Assembly (NCBI GenBank): GCA_029975915.1
Contig: JARKOC010000391.1
Location: forward strand, 50,930-114,929
Origin: Bryobacteraceae bacterium
Lineage (GTDB): Bacteria > Acidobacteriota > Terriglobia > Bryobacterales > Bryobacteraceae
Direction: 5' to 3'
Length of the DNA stretch: 64,000 nucleotides
A program made the position numbers and the translations under genes. The notes below the pieces were generated by a model. It was not told the DNA's origin and did no database searches. It saw only the letters and a program-made list of their open reading frames with translations. Position 1 is the stretch's first letter, and each line of letters opens with the position of its first letter. Shown here piece after piece: positions 8,647 through 18,000 of the stretch.

Positions 8647-9970
8647 CGGGCGCCTTGAAGGCAGGATTGCCGCGCCCTGCCCACCTCGCCTGAAAGAAAT
8701 TCCCGTTGATCATTTTGACGGCAAGCCAGGACTCGTGTATCGACGAAGTGCGGTAGCAATAGAAGGCGAGTATGAGGACGATCGGCATTGAGCCCATGAA
8801 AGTGAAGATATCCGCGGTGAGCCCGTGAACGACCTGGCCGCACCAGAGTGCGAGAGCAGCTCGCGAGGCGGGCACGCCCGCTAAGTAGAGCCTCAGAAAA
8901 CCCAGAGTGCAGACGCAAACAACGGCAATCAGGCCACATCCTCCGACAATTCCCGTTTCGACCAAAGCTAAGACGTAGTTATTGTCTGAGTAGACACCGT
9001 GCTTTGCGAGAAGCGTCTTATAGCCTACTCCAAAAATGGGTTGATCCGACCAGATGGAAAGGCCGCGAGCCCAGCCGGTCAGTCGCCCACCGGCGGACCA
9101 ATTCAGCGATTCCAGCCCTTCAGAAAACGACGTTGTAGTCTCCCATATCCGTTGCAGTGGGGCTGAAGCAATCGAGGTCACTCCACCCGCTGGAGTTCCA
9201 AGAATAGCGATGCCCCCAGCAAGGGCGGCCACCAGCAGCACAATCCAGACGATCCTGGCCGAGGTGGCACGTTTTGGGTCGTGCGGCAAGGCCAAAGCTG
9301 CAATGACCACGGCTGAGTTCACCATCGCTGAGCGGGAGAGCGATGCATGGAGTCCGATTAGGGTGAGAACGCCGGTCGAGGCGAGCACAGGCACCTTCCA
9401 CGAAAGCCGGAGGCGAGGGTTTAGGTCGAGAGCAAGAATCGTGGCTGCAAACCAAGTCGCCAAGAGGTGAGCAAACGCGCCGCTGTCCCGAAAAACGCCG
9501 CCGGCTCTTCGCAAGTAGCTGTAGTTGTCGTAGTAGTACATTTGCACTGCGGTGCCAGCTTCGAGTTGGAGATGGAAAGCGGCGACGCCGTACAACACAG
9601 ATGCGGCTCCCCCTGCTACGAATGCCCACAGAATGGCCCGGATAGGGACAGCTTGTGAGGGTAGGAGCGCCACGAGCATCGCTGGGAGGAAGATCCCAGC
9701 GAGTCTCATGGTCTTCAAGAGCGTCGATGAAAACAATGGATCCTGAAAAACAGAAGACAGCGAGATGAAGGCGGCGGCGACGTACATGGCGGCCCACAGG
9801 AAGATAAGGTTATTCTTGACCTGCGCCAAATTGAGAACGACCAAGACAAGTAAAGGGGCCAGTAATAGATCCACAGCCGCGAGCCGAGTGCCCCCGACCG
9901 AAACCCACCCGTAAAACAACGGACACGAAAAGGCGCAGCTAACTAGAAGCCATCTAGACAGCGTCAGCAT
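8639..9970 (-). CDS. O-antigen ligase/polymerase-like membrane protein (Wzy-like)
   Basis: The 443-aa protein is highly hydrophobic with about ten membrane segments. It has a large hydrophilic loop in the second half (WETTTSFSEGLESLNWSAGGRLTGWARGLSIWSDQPIFGVGY). The GRLTGWARGL...PIFGVGYKT pattern and a following NNYVLALVETGIVGG stretch are typical of the Wzy_C/O-antigen ligase superfamily. Inferred role: polymerise or ligate polysaccharide repeat units at the periplasmic side of the inner membrane. Its position between the methyltransferase and the glycosyltransferases fits a Wzx/Wzy-dependent pathway. Whether it is polymerase or ligase cannot be decided by eye. Confidence 0.85.
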   Translation of the reverse strand: MLTLSRWLLVSCAFSCPLFYGWVSVGGTRLAAVDLLLAPLLVLVVLNLAQVKNNLIFLWAAMYVAAAFISLSSVFQDPLFSSTLLKTMRLAGIFLPAMLVALLPSQAVPIRAILWAFVAGGAASVLYGVAAFHLQLEAGTAVQMYYYDNYSYLRRAGGVFRDSGAFAHLLATWFAATILALDLNPRLRLSWKVPVLASTGVLTLIGLHASLSRSAMVNSAVVIAALALPHDPKRATSARIVWIVLLVAALAGGIAILGTPAGGVTSIASAPLQRIWETTTSFSEGLESLNWSAGGRLTGWARGLSIWSDQPIFGVGYKTLLAKHGVYSDNNYVLALVETGIVGGCGLIAVVCVCTLGFLRLYLAGVPASRAALALWCGQVVHGLTADIFTFMGSMPIVLILAFYCYRTSSIHESWLAVKMINGNFFQARWAGRGNPAFKAPGV

Positions 9971-9988
9971 GGTGTATCCACGGACGAT

Positions 9989-10693
9989 TCAGCCACACTT
10001 GCTCCGGACCACAATCTCTCCATTCCGGCAGATCCAGCCGGCGGCGCGTGCGGCGAGCTCATACGCCCTTTGTCCGAGAAGCCTGCGCAGAGGCAACAGG
10101 TAGCCATATCCCCACGAGTGGAGGTATCGATTCGAGAACGGGCGATATCCTGCGCGGATCAGCAGATTGTTCAGTGCGCGAAAGTTCCAGCAGTAGAGAT
10201 GCTGGTTCAAGTCGGGCGTCAATGATGACTGGCGGTGTCCCTCCTTCGGCACGATGAGGTAGAGTTCGCCGCCGGGCTTGAGCAAGGGCCGCATCAGGCG
10301 CAGGGCGTCGAGGGGGTGTTCGATGTGTTCGAGCGCATGGCGGCAGAACACGATGTCCCAGGCTCCTTGGGGCGCATCTTCCAAGCGGTCGAAGACCTTT
10401 AGTCCGCGGCGTTTGCAGGATTCCCGGGCCTCGGCGCTGACGTCCCATCCGGCCGCTTCCGGCAGTGCGGCGATGTTCTGGCCGATGCCGCAGCCGAATT
10501 CGAATATCCGAAGCGAACTGAGGGAACCGGGAAAATAGAGATGCGCGGCTGCTGCCGCCCGGGCGCGAAAATACCGCTCGTCCTCCATCAGCCGCGCATG
10601 GCGCCGCGAGTGGTAGCCGGACTCATAGAAGTCCTGCGCCGGGGAGGGTATGTCCATTCGGAAGCCGTGTTGGGAAGATTTTGACGAGTGCAT
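9989..10693 (-). CDS. class I SAM-dependent methyltransferase
   Basis: The 234-aa soluble protein has the SAM-binding motif LRIFEFGCGIGQNIAALPE, an acidic second motif, and DIVFCRHALEHIEHPLDALRLMRPLLKPGGELYLIVPKE. This is the typical methyltransferase type 11/23 layout (HALEH, LKPGG, LIVP). The operon context suggests it modifies a sugar or lipid-linked intermediate of the polysaccharide. The gene lies 13 bp after the flippase gene. The C-terminus (about 60 residues) has a NNLLIRAGYRP segment common in polysaccharide-cluster methyltransferases. Confidence 0.87.
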   Translation of the reverse strand: MHSSKSSQHGFRMDIPSPAQDFYESGYHSRRHARLMEDERYFRARAAAAAHLYFPGSLSSLRIFEFGCGIGQNIAALPEAAGWDVSAEARESCKRRGLKVFDRLEDAPQGAWDIVFCRHALEHIEHPLDALRLMRPLLKPGGELYLIVPKEGHRQSSLTPDLNQHLYCWNFRALNNLLIRAGYRPFSNRYLHSWGYGYLLPLRRLLGQRAYELAARAAGWICRNGEIVVRSKCG

Positions 10694-10706
10694 CGGACAG
10701 AACTCA

Positions 10707-12002
10707 TCAGCAGGTGCTGACCGGCGCTGATTCGGGAATCGCAGTTTCAGCGGCTGAGCGGGTGAGTCGATCGGGCTGCCGCTTCATCACGAGGGCGTAT
10801 GCGCCGAGCATGAAGATTCCTGATACGAGGCCGGCGAGTGCCGTGCCGTGCAGCGAGAATGACACGGTTGCCCAGTATGTGGATGCAGCCAGGACCGCGA
10901 GCGCGAGAAACATCGCGAGCGGTTGCCGGGCGAGCCGGCGGCTGGCCGTCGCCGAGAACATCAGAACCGTATTGAGCTGAACAGCCATCTCGGCCAATAC
11001 GAGCAGCGCGAGCAGTGAGACCAGGGCCGCGTGAGCGGGGGTGTAGAGCAGGATGAGGATCTGGCGTCCAAGGAAGAGCGCAACGAGCAACCCGGCGCCA
11101 TAGAGTCCGGCCGTGGCCAGAATCAGCCGCCAGAAGATGACCGGTATGCGGCGCGAGCTGTCCTGTTGGAAATGGCGCGCCAGTGCTGGAGTTGCGGCCT
11201 CGGACATGGATCGGACGAGCACGGCGCCTGTGAGTGGAAGTTGCGCGACGGTGGCATAGTAACCGAGAGCCGCGTCTCCGAGAATCGCCTTGACCAGGTA
11301 TCTCGGCAAGGCCGAATACGTGGAGCCAAACAGCGTCGTTAGGCCAAGGCTGGATGAGCGGCGGGCGAGCCGGACCACCATCGGTGTTGACTTCTGAAAA
11401 AGAGGCTGGCCGCGCACCAAACGAAGGTCATGAAAGACGAGCACGCACAGTGTGCAAACCGCCACAGAGGCAGCGGCGGCCTGAAGGTTCCGAGTCGCCC
11501 AAAGCACCGTGGAGAATCCGGCGAGAGACAAGGCGGCTCGCAGCACAAGCGAACGTCCCGTGGGCTGGAACCGTCCGTGGCGCTGGCCATGGGCGAGGAT
11601 GATTTCCGAGATGGACTCGATGGCGCGTGTCGCGCCGAGGCCCATCAGCAGGAGACCCGTAGCAGTCGAGATGCCGTGCGCGCTGGCGGCCGCAAGCGTT
11701 GCGCATCCCGCCAGGAGAGTGGTGGCCATGCGGAGCGTGAAATAGCAACTGAACGGGTACTCGTCGCGCACATCCGAGGACTGCAGGACGCGGAGTTGGA
11801 GTCCGGCAAGCAGCATTGCCTGGGTGGCCAGAGTCGAAGCATAGGCAAACCGGCCCGCGCCGTCCACTCCGGCCACTTTGGACGCCAGGATCAAGTAGCC
11901 CACTTGAACGGCGGCGGCCGCGGCATTGCCGGCGGTGAGCCAAAGCGCATCGTGGGTGATTCCACGTTTGGGTGGCGTGCCTTGATCTGAAATGGCTTCC
12001 AT
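10707..12002 (-). CDS. Wzx-like polysaccharide flippase
   Basis: The 431-aa protein has about 12 predicted membrane segments spread over its whole length. It opens with a cytoplasmic stretch and LWLTAGNAAAAAVQVGYLILASKVAGVDGAGRFAYA, which is typical of the MATE/MOP polysaccharide exporter superfamily. Inferred role: translocate undecaprenyl-linked repeat units across the inner membrane. The gene sits between the Wzc-like gene (46 bp upstream) and the methyltransferase gene. The family is poorly conserved in sequence, so the call rests on topology, N-terminal motif and context. Confidence 0.85.
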   Translation of the reverse strand: MEAISDQGTPPKRGITHDALWLTAGNAAAAAVQVGYLILASKVAGVDGAGRFAYASTLATQAMLLAGLQLRVLQSSDVRDEYPFSCYFTLRMATTLLAGCATLAAASAHGISTATGLLLMGLGATRAIESISEIILAHGQRHGRFQPTGRSLVLRAALSLAGFSTVLWATRNLQAAAASVAVCTLCVLVFHDLRLVRGQPLFQKSTPMVVRLARRSSSLGLTTLFGSTYSALPRYLVKAILGDAALGYYATVAQLPLTGAVLVRSMSEAATPALARHFQQDSSRRIPVIFWRLILATAGLYGAGLLVALFLGRQILILLYTPAHAALVSLLALLVLAEMAVQLNTVLMFSATASRRLARQPLAMFLALAVLAASTYWATVSFSLHGTALAGLVSGIFMLGAYALVMKRQPDRLTRSAAETAIPESAPVSTC

Positions 12003-12048
12003 CGAAGTAAAGCCGGATCGGAGTCCGGAAGTTGTGGCGGGGAGGAGG

Positions 12049-14310
12049 CTAGGCTTGGTCTGATCCGGAATCGGCGTACCGCTTGTAGTGTTTACCGTAA
12101 TAGCCGTAATAGTAATAGTGGTCGGAATGGCTTTTCTTGACCTGATTTAAGACGAGTCCAAGGACATTGGCGCGGAGATGGGAGAGGGTCGAGATGGCGG
12201 CGGCCACCGCTTTGCGCGATGTGTCGCCTGCTTTGGTGACCACCACCACGCCGTCGGCCGACGATGCCATTTGCAGCGACTCGGCGAAGCCCAGTAGAGG
12301 CGGAGCATCGAGAATCACCAGATCGTATTCGCCGGCCATCTCATCCATAATCGGGCCCATCAGCGTCCCGATCATGTCGGCCGCCCGCCGGGATGGCGGG
12401 CCGGCGGTGATGATGTGGAGGTTCGGGTTCGATTCAGACTCAACCACTGCTGCACGCCAGCCGGTCTCGCCGTTCAGGACGTTAGAAAGACCAGTGGCAA
12501 GTGGAAGTCCAAACAGCTTGTGTTGCGAAGGCCGGCGGAGGTCGCAGTCGATCAGGAGCGTGCGTTTCTTCTGCTGCGCATGCGCCGTGGCGAGGTGGCC
12601 CGCAGTAGTGGACTTGCCTTCGCTTGCCGTCGCCGAGGTAAACAGGATTGTGCGGAGACGGCGGTCGAAATCGGTGAGGAGTATGGAATTGCGAATCGTC
12701 CGGATGGCTTCGTCGTAGGTGGACAAGAGGCGCTCCTGACCGCGGGCGACGACAATCTCGCCGCTCGATCCGGCGACCGGCAGCGAGGCGGTGGTGGTGA
12801 GCGAGAGTTCCTTAGGATTCTTGACCGAAGGCAGGGTGCCGATGATGTGCGTGTGGAGGGTGCGCGAGACCTGCTCGGGGTCGCGGATGGTGTTGTCCAT
12901 CGTGTCGGCGAGGATGGCAATGCCACAAGCGATCAGAGTCGAAAAAAGGAATGCCAGTGCGAGGTTCAGCGGGATTTTGGGAAACACTGGTTTCCAGCCC
13001 GGACGCGCCAGGTCGGCGATCCGGACCATATTGTTCTGGAAACCGGCGTTGATGCCTGCCTCCCGGATCTTGCGGTTCAATTCGTCGTATAGGTTTTTGT
13101 CCGCGTCGGCTTCGCGCTTGGCGCGCTGGTACTCAAACGAACGTAGGTTCAGCTTGTCATACTCGGCCTTGGTCTCGGCGACGCTGTTGGCCAGCATCTG
13201 CTCTCTTGCGCGCGCTTCGTTGAACTGGACCTCAACGCGCTTTAAAGCATTTTGCCGCGTGGCGTCGATCTGGTTTTCAAGTTCGCGAAGCTGGGCCTGA
13301 ATTTTACGGTATTCGGGGTGGTTGACGCCGTAATGGGATTTGACTTCGGCGAAGCGCTCGGAAACCTCGTCCCGCCGCTCCACGAGGCGTTTGATCGAGT
13401 CGCCCTGGCTTGAAACCTGCGCAGCTTCCAGCGCCCCCGTGGATGCCTGTTTCATCTGGGCCTCGGCGCTCACCCGGTCCGACTGCGCGCGGGTGTACTC
13501 GGTATTGAGTTGAAGCAGGCGCGCCGAAAGGATGTTGGTCTTTTCTTCGGGATTAATGACGTTCAGTTCGCGCTCAAGCGATGCGAGGCGCCCGCTGGAA
13601 GCCTCCATCTTGGCGCGGAGCTCCTCGATCTGCTTCTCCATGAATGTCGAAAGGGACTGCGAACTCCGGATGCGGATGTTGTAGGTGTGTTCGATGTAGG
13701 ATTGTGCGATTTGATTGGCGACGTCGGCGGCAAGCTGAGGGTCCGCCGAGCGATAGGAGACCTGGAGCAGGTAGGTGCTGGGCGGCCGGCTGATTCGTAG
13801 CTGCTTCAATACGATGGGTGCATCCTTGGCGCGCGAGATGCGGCTGGCGGCATCGGCTGCGCGGTTGATCTGGCCCTCCCGTTCGAGCAGGTTGTAGCGT
13901 TGGGCGACAGGACGGACGACCGAATCCGACTGCAATAGTCGAATCTGGGAGGCCAGAAAAGACTCGGCGTCGAGATTGGAGTATGCCTGGTTTTGCGACT
14001 CTTGGCCGACGATTCCGCGCGCCTCCTGGCGGTCGACATAGAGCGTAGCAGTGGATTCATAAACGGGCGTGAGCCGGAGACTCACGACAGCTGTGGCGAA
14101 GCAGACCAGCAGCACGAAAGCGATGATCGCCCACATGTGACGCCGCAGGATCCAGGCGTAGTGTGACAGAGGCAGTGAAACGCGCCCTGCGCCGGATTCC
14201 GACAGAATGATGGTGGCGGGCGACAGAGGCGCTTGCTGATAAGCGGCCAAGGAAGTGACCTGGCCAGGTTGAGCCAGCAGGTCTTGGGGAGTAGGCTGGT
14301 CGTGGTTCAT
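12049..14310 (-). CDS. Wzz/BY-kinase fusion: polysaccharide co-polymerase with tyrosine autokinase (Wzc-like)
   Basis: The 753-aa protein follows the Wzc plan. It has a first membrane segment near residues 57-77 (WAIIAFVLLVCFATAVVSL), then a Wzz domain and a long periplasmic coiled coil (about residues 200-430). A second membrane segment is preceded by a proline-rich PVFPKIPLNLALAF motif. The cytoplasmic BY-kinase domain has Walker A SATASEGKSTT (about residue 560), Walker A' TLLIDCDLRRPS and Walker B LVILDAPP. It ends with a tyrosine cluster (HYYYYGYYGKHYKRY). Autophosphorylation of that cluster controls oligomerisation and polymer length in this family. No outer-membrane Wza-type exporter is present beside it. 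The gene lies 38 bp after the antiterminator gene. Confidence 0.95.
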   Translation of the reverse strand: MNHDQPTPQDLLAQPGQVTSLAAYQQAPLSPATIILSESGAGRVSLPLSHYAWILRRHMWAIIAFVLLVCFATAVVSLRLTPVYESTATLYVDRQEARGIVGQESQNQAYSNLDAESFLASQIRLLQSDSVVRPVAQRYNLLEREGQINRAADAASRISRAKDAPIVLKQLRISRPPSTYLLQVSYRSADPQLAADVANQIAQSYIEHTYNIRIRSSQSLSTFMEKQIEELRAKMEASSGRLASLERELNVINPEEKTNILSARLLQLNTEYTRAQSDRVSAEAQMKQASTGALEAAQVSSQGDSIKRLVERRDEVSERFAEVKSHYGVNHPEYRKIQAQLRELENQIDATRQNALKRVEVQFNEARAREQMLANSVAETKAEYDKLNLRSFEYQRAKREADADKNLYDELNRKIREAGINAGFQNNMVRIADLARPGWKPVFPKIPLNLALAFLFSTLIACGIAILADTMDNTIRDPEQVSRTLHTHIIGTLPSVKNPKELSLTTTASLPVAGSSGEIVVARGQERLLSTYDEAIRTIRNSILLTDFDRRLRTILFTSATASEGKSTTAGHLATAHAQQKKRTLLIDCDLRRPSQHKLFGLPLATGLSNVLNGETGWRAAVVESESNPNLHIITAGPPSRRAADMIGTLMGPIMDEMAGEYDLVILDAPPLLGFAESLQMASSADGVVVVTKAGDTSRKAVAAAISTLSHLRANVLGLVLNQVKKSHSDHYYYYGYYGKHYKRYADSGSDQA

Positions 14311-14348
14311 CGCGGATGTGAAGGCCCGGAAGGCGCCGGGTTCGGATG

Positions 14349-14852
14349 TCAGAGGCAGGGGTCGACGGAGTCGCCGTCGATAGTGACGGCGACGGAGCGT
14401 TGAAGCAGTTCAATCGTGACGACCAGGCATTCGTCGTCCTTGATGCGGAGAATGCGGCCGCGAAGCCCTGCGAGCGGGCCCGACCTGATCATGACCATCT
14501 GCCCCTGGTGGAGGATGGCAAGCGGGCGGAGACGCCTTCCCGAGTCGAGAATCCGCTCGATGGTGCGAATCTCCTCATCAGGTATGGGGTGCGGGCCACG
14601 GCCAAACCCAACGAACCCGACAGTGCCTGGCACGGATACGATCTTCAGTTGCGTGTCCTGGCCGAGCCGGCAAAAGAGGTAGCCGGGAAACAGCGGCCTG
14701 AGACTTGATTTGACGCGGTCAGACCACTGCCGGCGATCACAATACAGGGGCAGGAGCGACTCAATGCCGTGAGACCGCAAGACCGAATCGACAGCCTTTT
14801 CGGCATGCGGCCGGACGCGAAGCGCGAACCATTCGTGTATGTCTGCGTTCAT
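14349..14852 (-). CDS. NusG-family specialised antiterminator (UpxY/RfaH-like)
   Basis: The 167-aa protein has an NGN domain (residues ~6-105) beginning EWFALRVRPHAEKAVDSVL, with PLFPGYLFCRL and VPGTVGFVGFG, which are diagnostic of NusG paralogues. A KOW domain follows (MVMIRSGPLAGLRGRILRI). As first gene of a polysaccharide operon it fits the UpxY/LoaP/RfaH pattern: it joins RNA polymerase in the leader and prevents premature termination through the long operon. The main NusG gene is normally next to secE and rplK, which are absent here, so this is the specialised paralogue. The leader contains two hairpins that may be its recruitment signal. Confidence 0.9.
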   Translation of the reverse strand: MNADIHEWFALRVRPHAEKAVDSVLRSHGIESLLPLYCDRRQWSDRVKSSLRPLFPGYLFCRLGQDTQLKIVSVPGTVGFVGFGRGPHPIPDEEIRTIERILDSGRRLRPLAILHQGQMVMIRSGPLAGLRGRILRIKDDECLVVTIELLQRSVAVTIDGDSVDPCL

Positions 14853-14871
14853 CGAAGAATTCGTCGCCGGA

Positions 14872-14914
14872 ACATAGCTGCCGCTATGTCTGTCACAAAA
14901 CAGACCTGATTACA
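14872..14914 (-). promoter_or_regulatory. leader of the polysaccharide operon: two abutting hairpins below a -10-like box
   Basis: Read on the minus strand, a TGTAAT box (14914-14909, one mismatch to TATAAT) is followed by a perfect 6-bp stem with a 6-nt loop (14905-14888). A perfect 7-bp stem with a 4-nt loop follows (14889-14872), sharing two bases with the first. Both are seen directly in the sequence. Only 19 nt separate the second hairpin from the start codon of the NusG-like gene. The two hairpins cannot both form fully, so they could be alternative structures. Assigning them as a pause or antiterminator-recruitment site is inference. No convincing -35 box was found. Confidence 0.4.
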
Positions 14915-15006
14915 TGCCCGCATTCGGATGCAGGTTGAGCCAGTTGGGAACCATGGTAAATCCAACCGCCTCGGCATGTCCAATGGGTCTCACGCCATGT
15001 TGGCCG

Positions 15007-18000
15007 TCAATCGTCGCGGCCGGTCTCACGGGCTACCACGCGATAGCGGCGGTGCCGGACCGTTCCGGATGTGAACGCATCCTCAATGAATGCGGCCAGC
15101 TCTTGAGTGTGCCGCTTGTGTGAGCCCGCCGCGGGGCTGGCAGACTCTGGGCGCCCTGCATACAGCAGTGTCCTGCGGGTTGCGTCGAGCATCGGCTGAA
15201 GCTTGTCGCGGACGAAACTCCAACCGCCCTGGTTGCGGGGTTCCTCCTGAACCCAGACGACCTCAGCCGTCGATGGATAGCGGAACAGCATCGTCTCAAT
15301 TTCCTGACCAGGCCAAGGGTAGAACTGCTCCAAGCGAACGATTGCCGTTGATCCGGCTTGCCGGGCTTCGCGCGCGGCGACGAGATCATAATAGACCTTC
15401 CCTGAGCAAAGCAGGATGCGGGAAACCCTGTCGGGGGCGGCTTCGCCTGTGTCGCTTAGCACTGGCAGAAACCCTCCATGGGTAAATTCGCGCATTTCGG
15501 AGACTGCTTTTGGATGCCGCAAGAGACTCTTGGGCGTGAAGATGACAAGCGGTTTGCGCATGCCGCGGCGGTCACGGCCGCCGTACATCTGGCGCCGCAA
15601 GAGATGGAAATATTGCGCCGGCGTAGTGACGTTGGCCACCTGGAGGTTATCCTCGGCACAAAGCTGGAGGAAACGTTCGATACGCGCCGAGGAGTGTTCC
15701 GGCCCCTGGCCCTCGAATCCATGCGGGAGCAGAAGCACCAAGCCGGACGGCTGGCCCCATTTGGCCTCGCAAGATGAGACAAACTGGTCGATCATGATCT
15801 GGGCGCCGTTGACGAAGTCGCCGAATTGCGCCTCCCAGAGCGTGAGAGATAGCGGATCGCCCAGCGAGTAGCCGAACTCGAAGCCCATGACGCCGTATTC
15901 GCTGAGCGAACTGTCATAGACTTCAAACCCGGCTTGCTTGGGGTCCAGGTGCATGATGGGAACGTAGGCAATGCCGGTTTCGTAGTCGAAATACTCCAGG
16001 TGGCGGTGGGAGAAGGTCCCGCGCCCGCTGTCTTGGCCGGAGAGCCGCGCCGGCGTCCCTTCCAGCAGCAAAGAGCCAAAAGCGAGCGCTTCGCCCAGCG
16101 CCCAATCCGCCTTGCCGTCCTTCAGAAAGTCCCTGCGCTTGGCGACGACCGCCTTGAGTTTCGGATGCAAATGGAAGCCGTCGGGGAAGTGCGTCAGGCC
16201 ATCGATTATCTTCTCAATCGCGGCGTCGTCGATCGCCGTGCGCGGGCAGGATTGCGGCAATTCGTCCTCGACGATCTCGGTGACCTCCTGCAAATCCCAC
16301 TTCTCGCCTTTGGCGACAGCTTCTTCATGGGCCTGATTCATGCGTTCCTGAATCGACTGTCTCACCTTGTCGATCAAGTCCTTGCCGACCACCTTTTCTC
16401 GCGTCAGACGCCCGGTGTAGATCGTCGCCACCGAAGGGTGGTTTTTGATCTTCTTGTACATCAGCGGTTGCGTGTAGGACGGGTCGTCTCCTTCGTTGTG
16501 GCCATACTTGCGATAGCAGATCATGTCGATGACGACGTCCTTGCTGAACCGCATGCGGTAGTCGAAGGCGATTTGAATGGCGCGCACGCAAGCGTCAGGA
16601 TCGTCACCATTGACATGGAAGATCGGCGCCTGGACGGTGCGGGCTACGTCCGTGCAGTAGGTCGACGAACGCGATTCCTCGGGCGTTGACGTGAAGCCGA
16701 GCTGGTTGTTGATGATCAGATGAATGGTGCCGCCCGTGGTGTAACCCTTCAACTGCGACAATTGCAGCGTCTCGGCGACCACGCCCTGGCCGGCGAAGGC
16801 GGCATCGCCATGCACCAGGATTGGAAGGACCTTCTGGCGCTTCGTGTCTCCCATTCTGGTTTGTTTGGCCCGTACAATTCCTTCCACCACCGGGTCGACC
16901 GCTTCCAGGTGCGACGGGTTGGGCGAGAGCGAGACTTTGATCTCACGCCCCGAAGACGTCCTTTGGATTCCCGAGGCGCCCAGATGATACTTCACGTCGC
17001 CGGAGCCCTGCGCCATCTCCGGATCCACATTCCCTTCGAATTCGCCAAAGATCTGCGCCATTGATTTCGACAGCAGGTTGGCCAGCACGGTCAATCGCCC
17101 ACGGTGCGCCATCCCGATCACGGCTTCCTGGACGCCCGCCGCCGCGGCGCGCTCGAGAAGCTCGTCCAGGATGACCATTGCCGATTCGCCGCCTTCCAGC
17201 GAGAACCGCTTCTGACCGACGAACCTCGTGTGAAGGAAATTCTCGAAGGCCTCGGCCTCGATCAGCCGCAGGAGTACGCGGCGCCGCAGTTCCGGCTCCA
17301 GCGCCCACGAATTCGCTTCGGGCTCCATGCGTTCCTGGAGCCACCGCTTCTCCTCTGGGTGCTGGATATGCATGTACTCGCACCCCAGCCGCCCGCAGTA
17401 GGTGTTGCGCAAGGTTTCGAGAATCTCGCGCAGCGTGGTGACCGCCTTGGCCGAGCCGGACTGCGCCAGATTGCCCGTAATGAAATCTCGCTCCAAATCC
17501 CAGATGGTCAGACCGTAGGTGGACGGGTCGAGTTCGGGATGGTAACCCGGCGACACTCCCAGCGGATTCAGATCCGCTATCAGGTGCCCGCGGACCCGGT
17601 ATGCGTTGATCAGTTGCAGTACGGCCGCCTGCTTCGAGATCTCTTCCATCCGCTTCTCATCGCGGAAGCCGGGCAGGGCAGACCGGCGGTCGGTCTGCCA
17701 GCGCACGGGCTGATACGGCATGCCTGTCGCCGTGAAGATCTCGTCATAAAACTCGTCGGCCCCTTCGAGCAGCTCCTGCACTTTGCCAAGAAACATCCCC
17801 GATTCCGCGCCCTGGATGATGCGGTGATCGTAGGTACAAGCGATCGTCATCACCTTGCATACGCCCAGCAGCGCCCGCGTCTCCTCGCTCACCCCCTGAA
17901 ACTCAGCCGGATAATCGATGGACCCCGTCGCGATAATCGCTCCCTGGCCCGGCATCAGCCGCGCCACCGACGCCTTTGTACCCACCGTACCCGGATTGGT

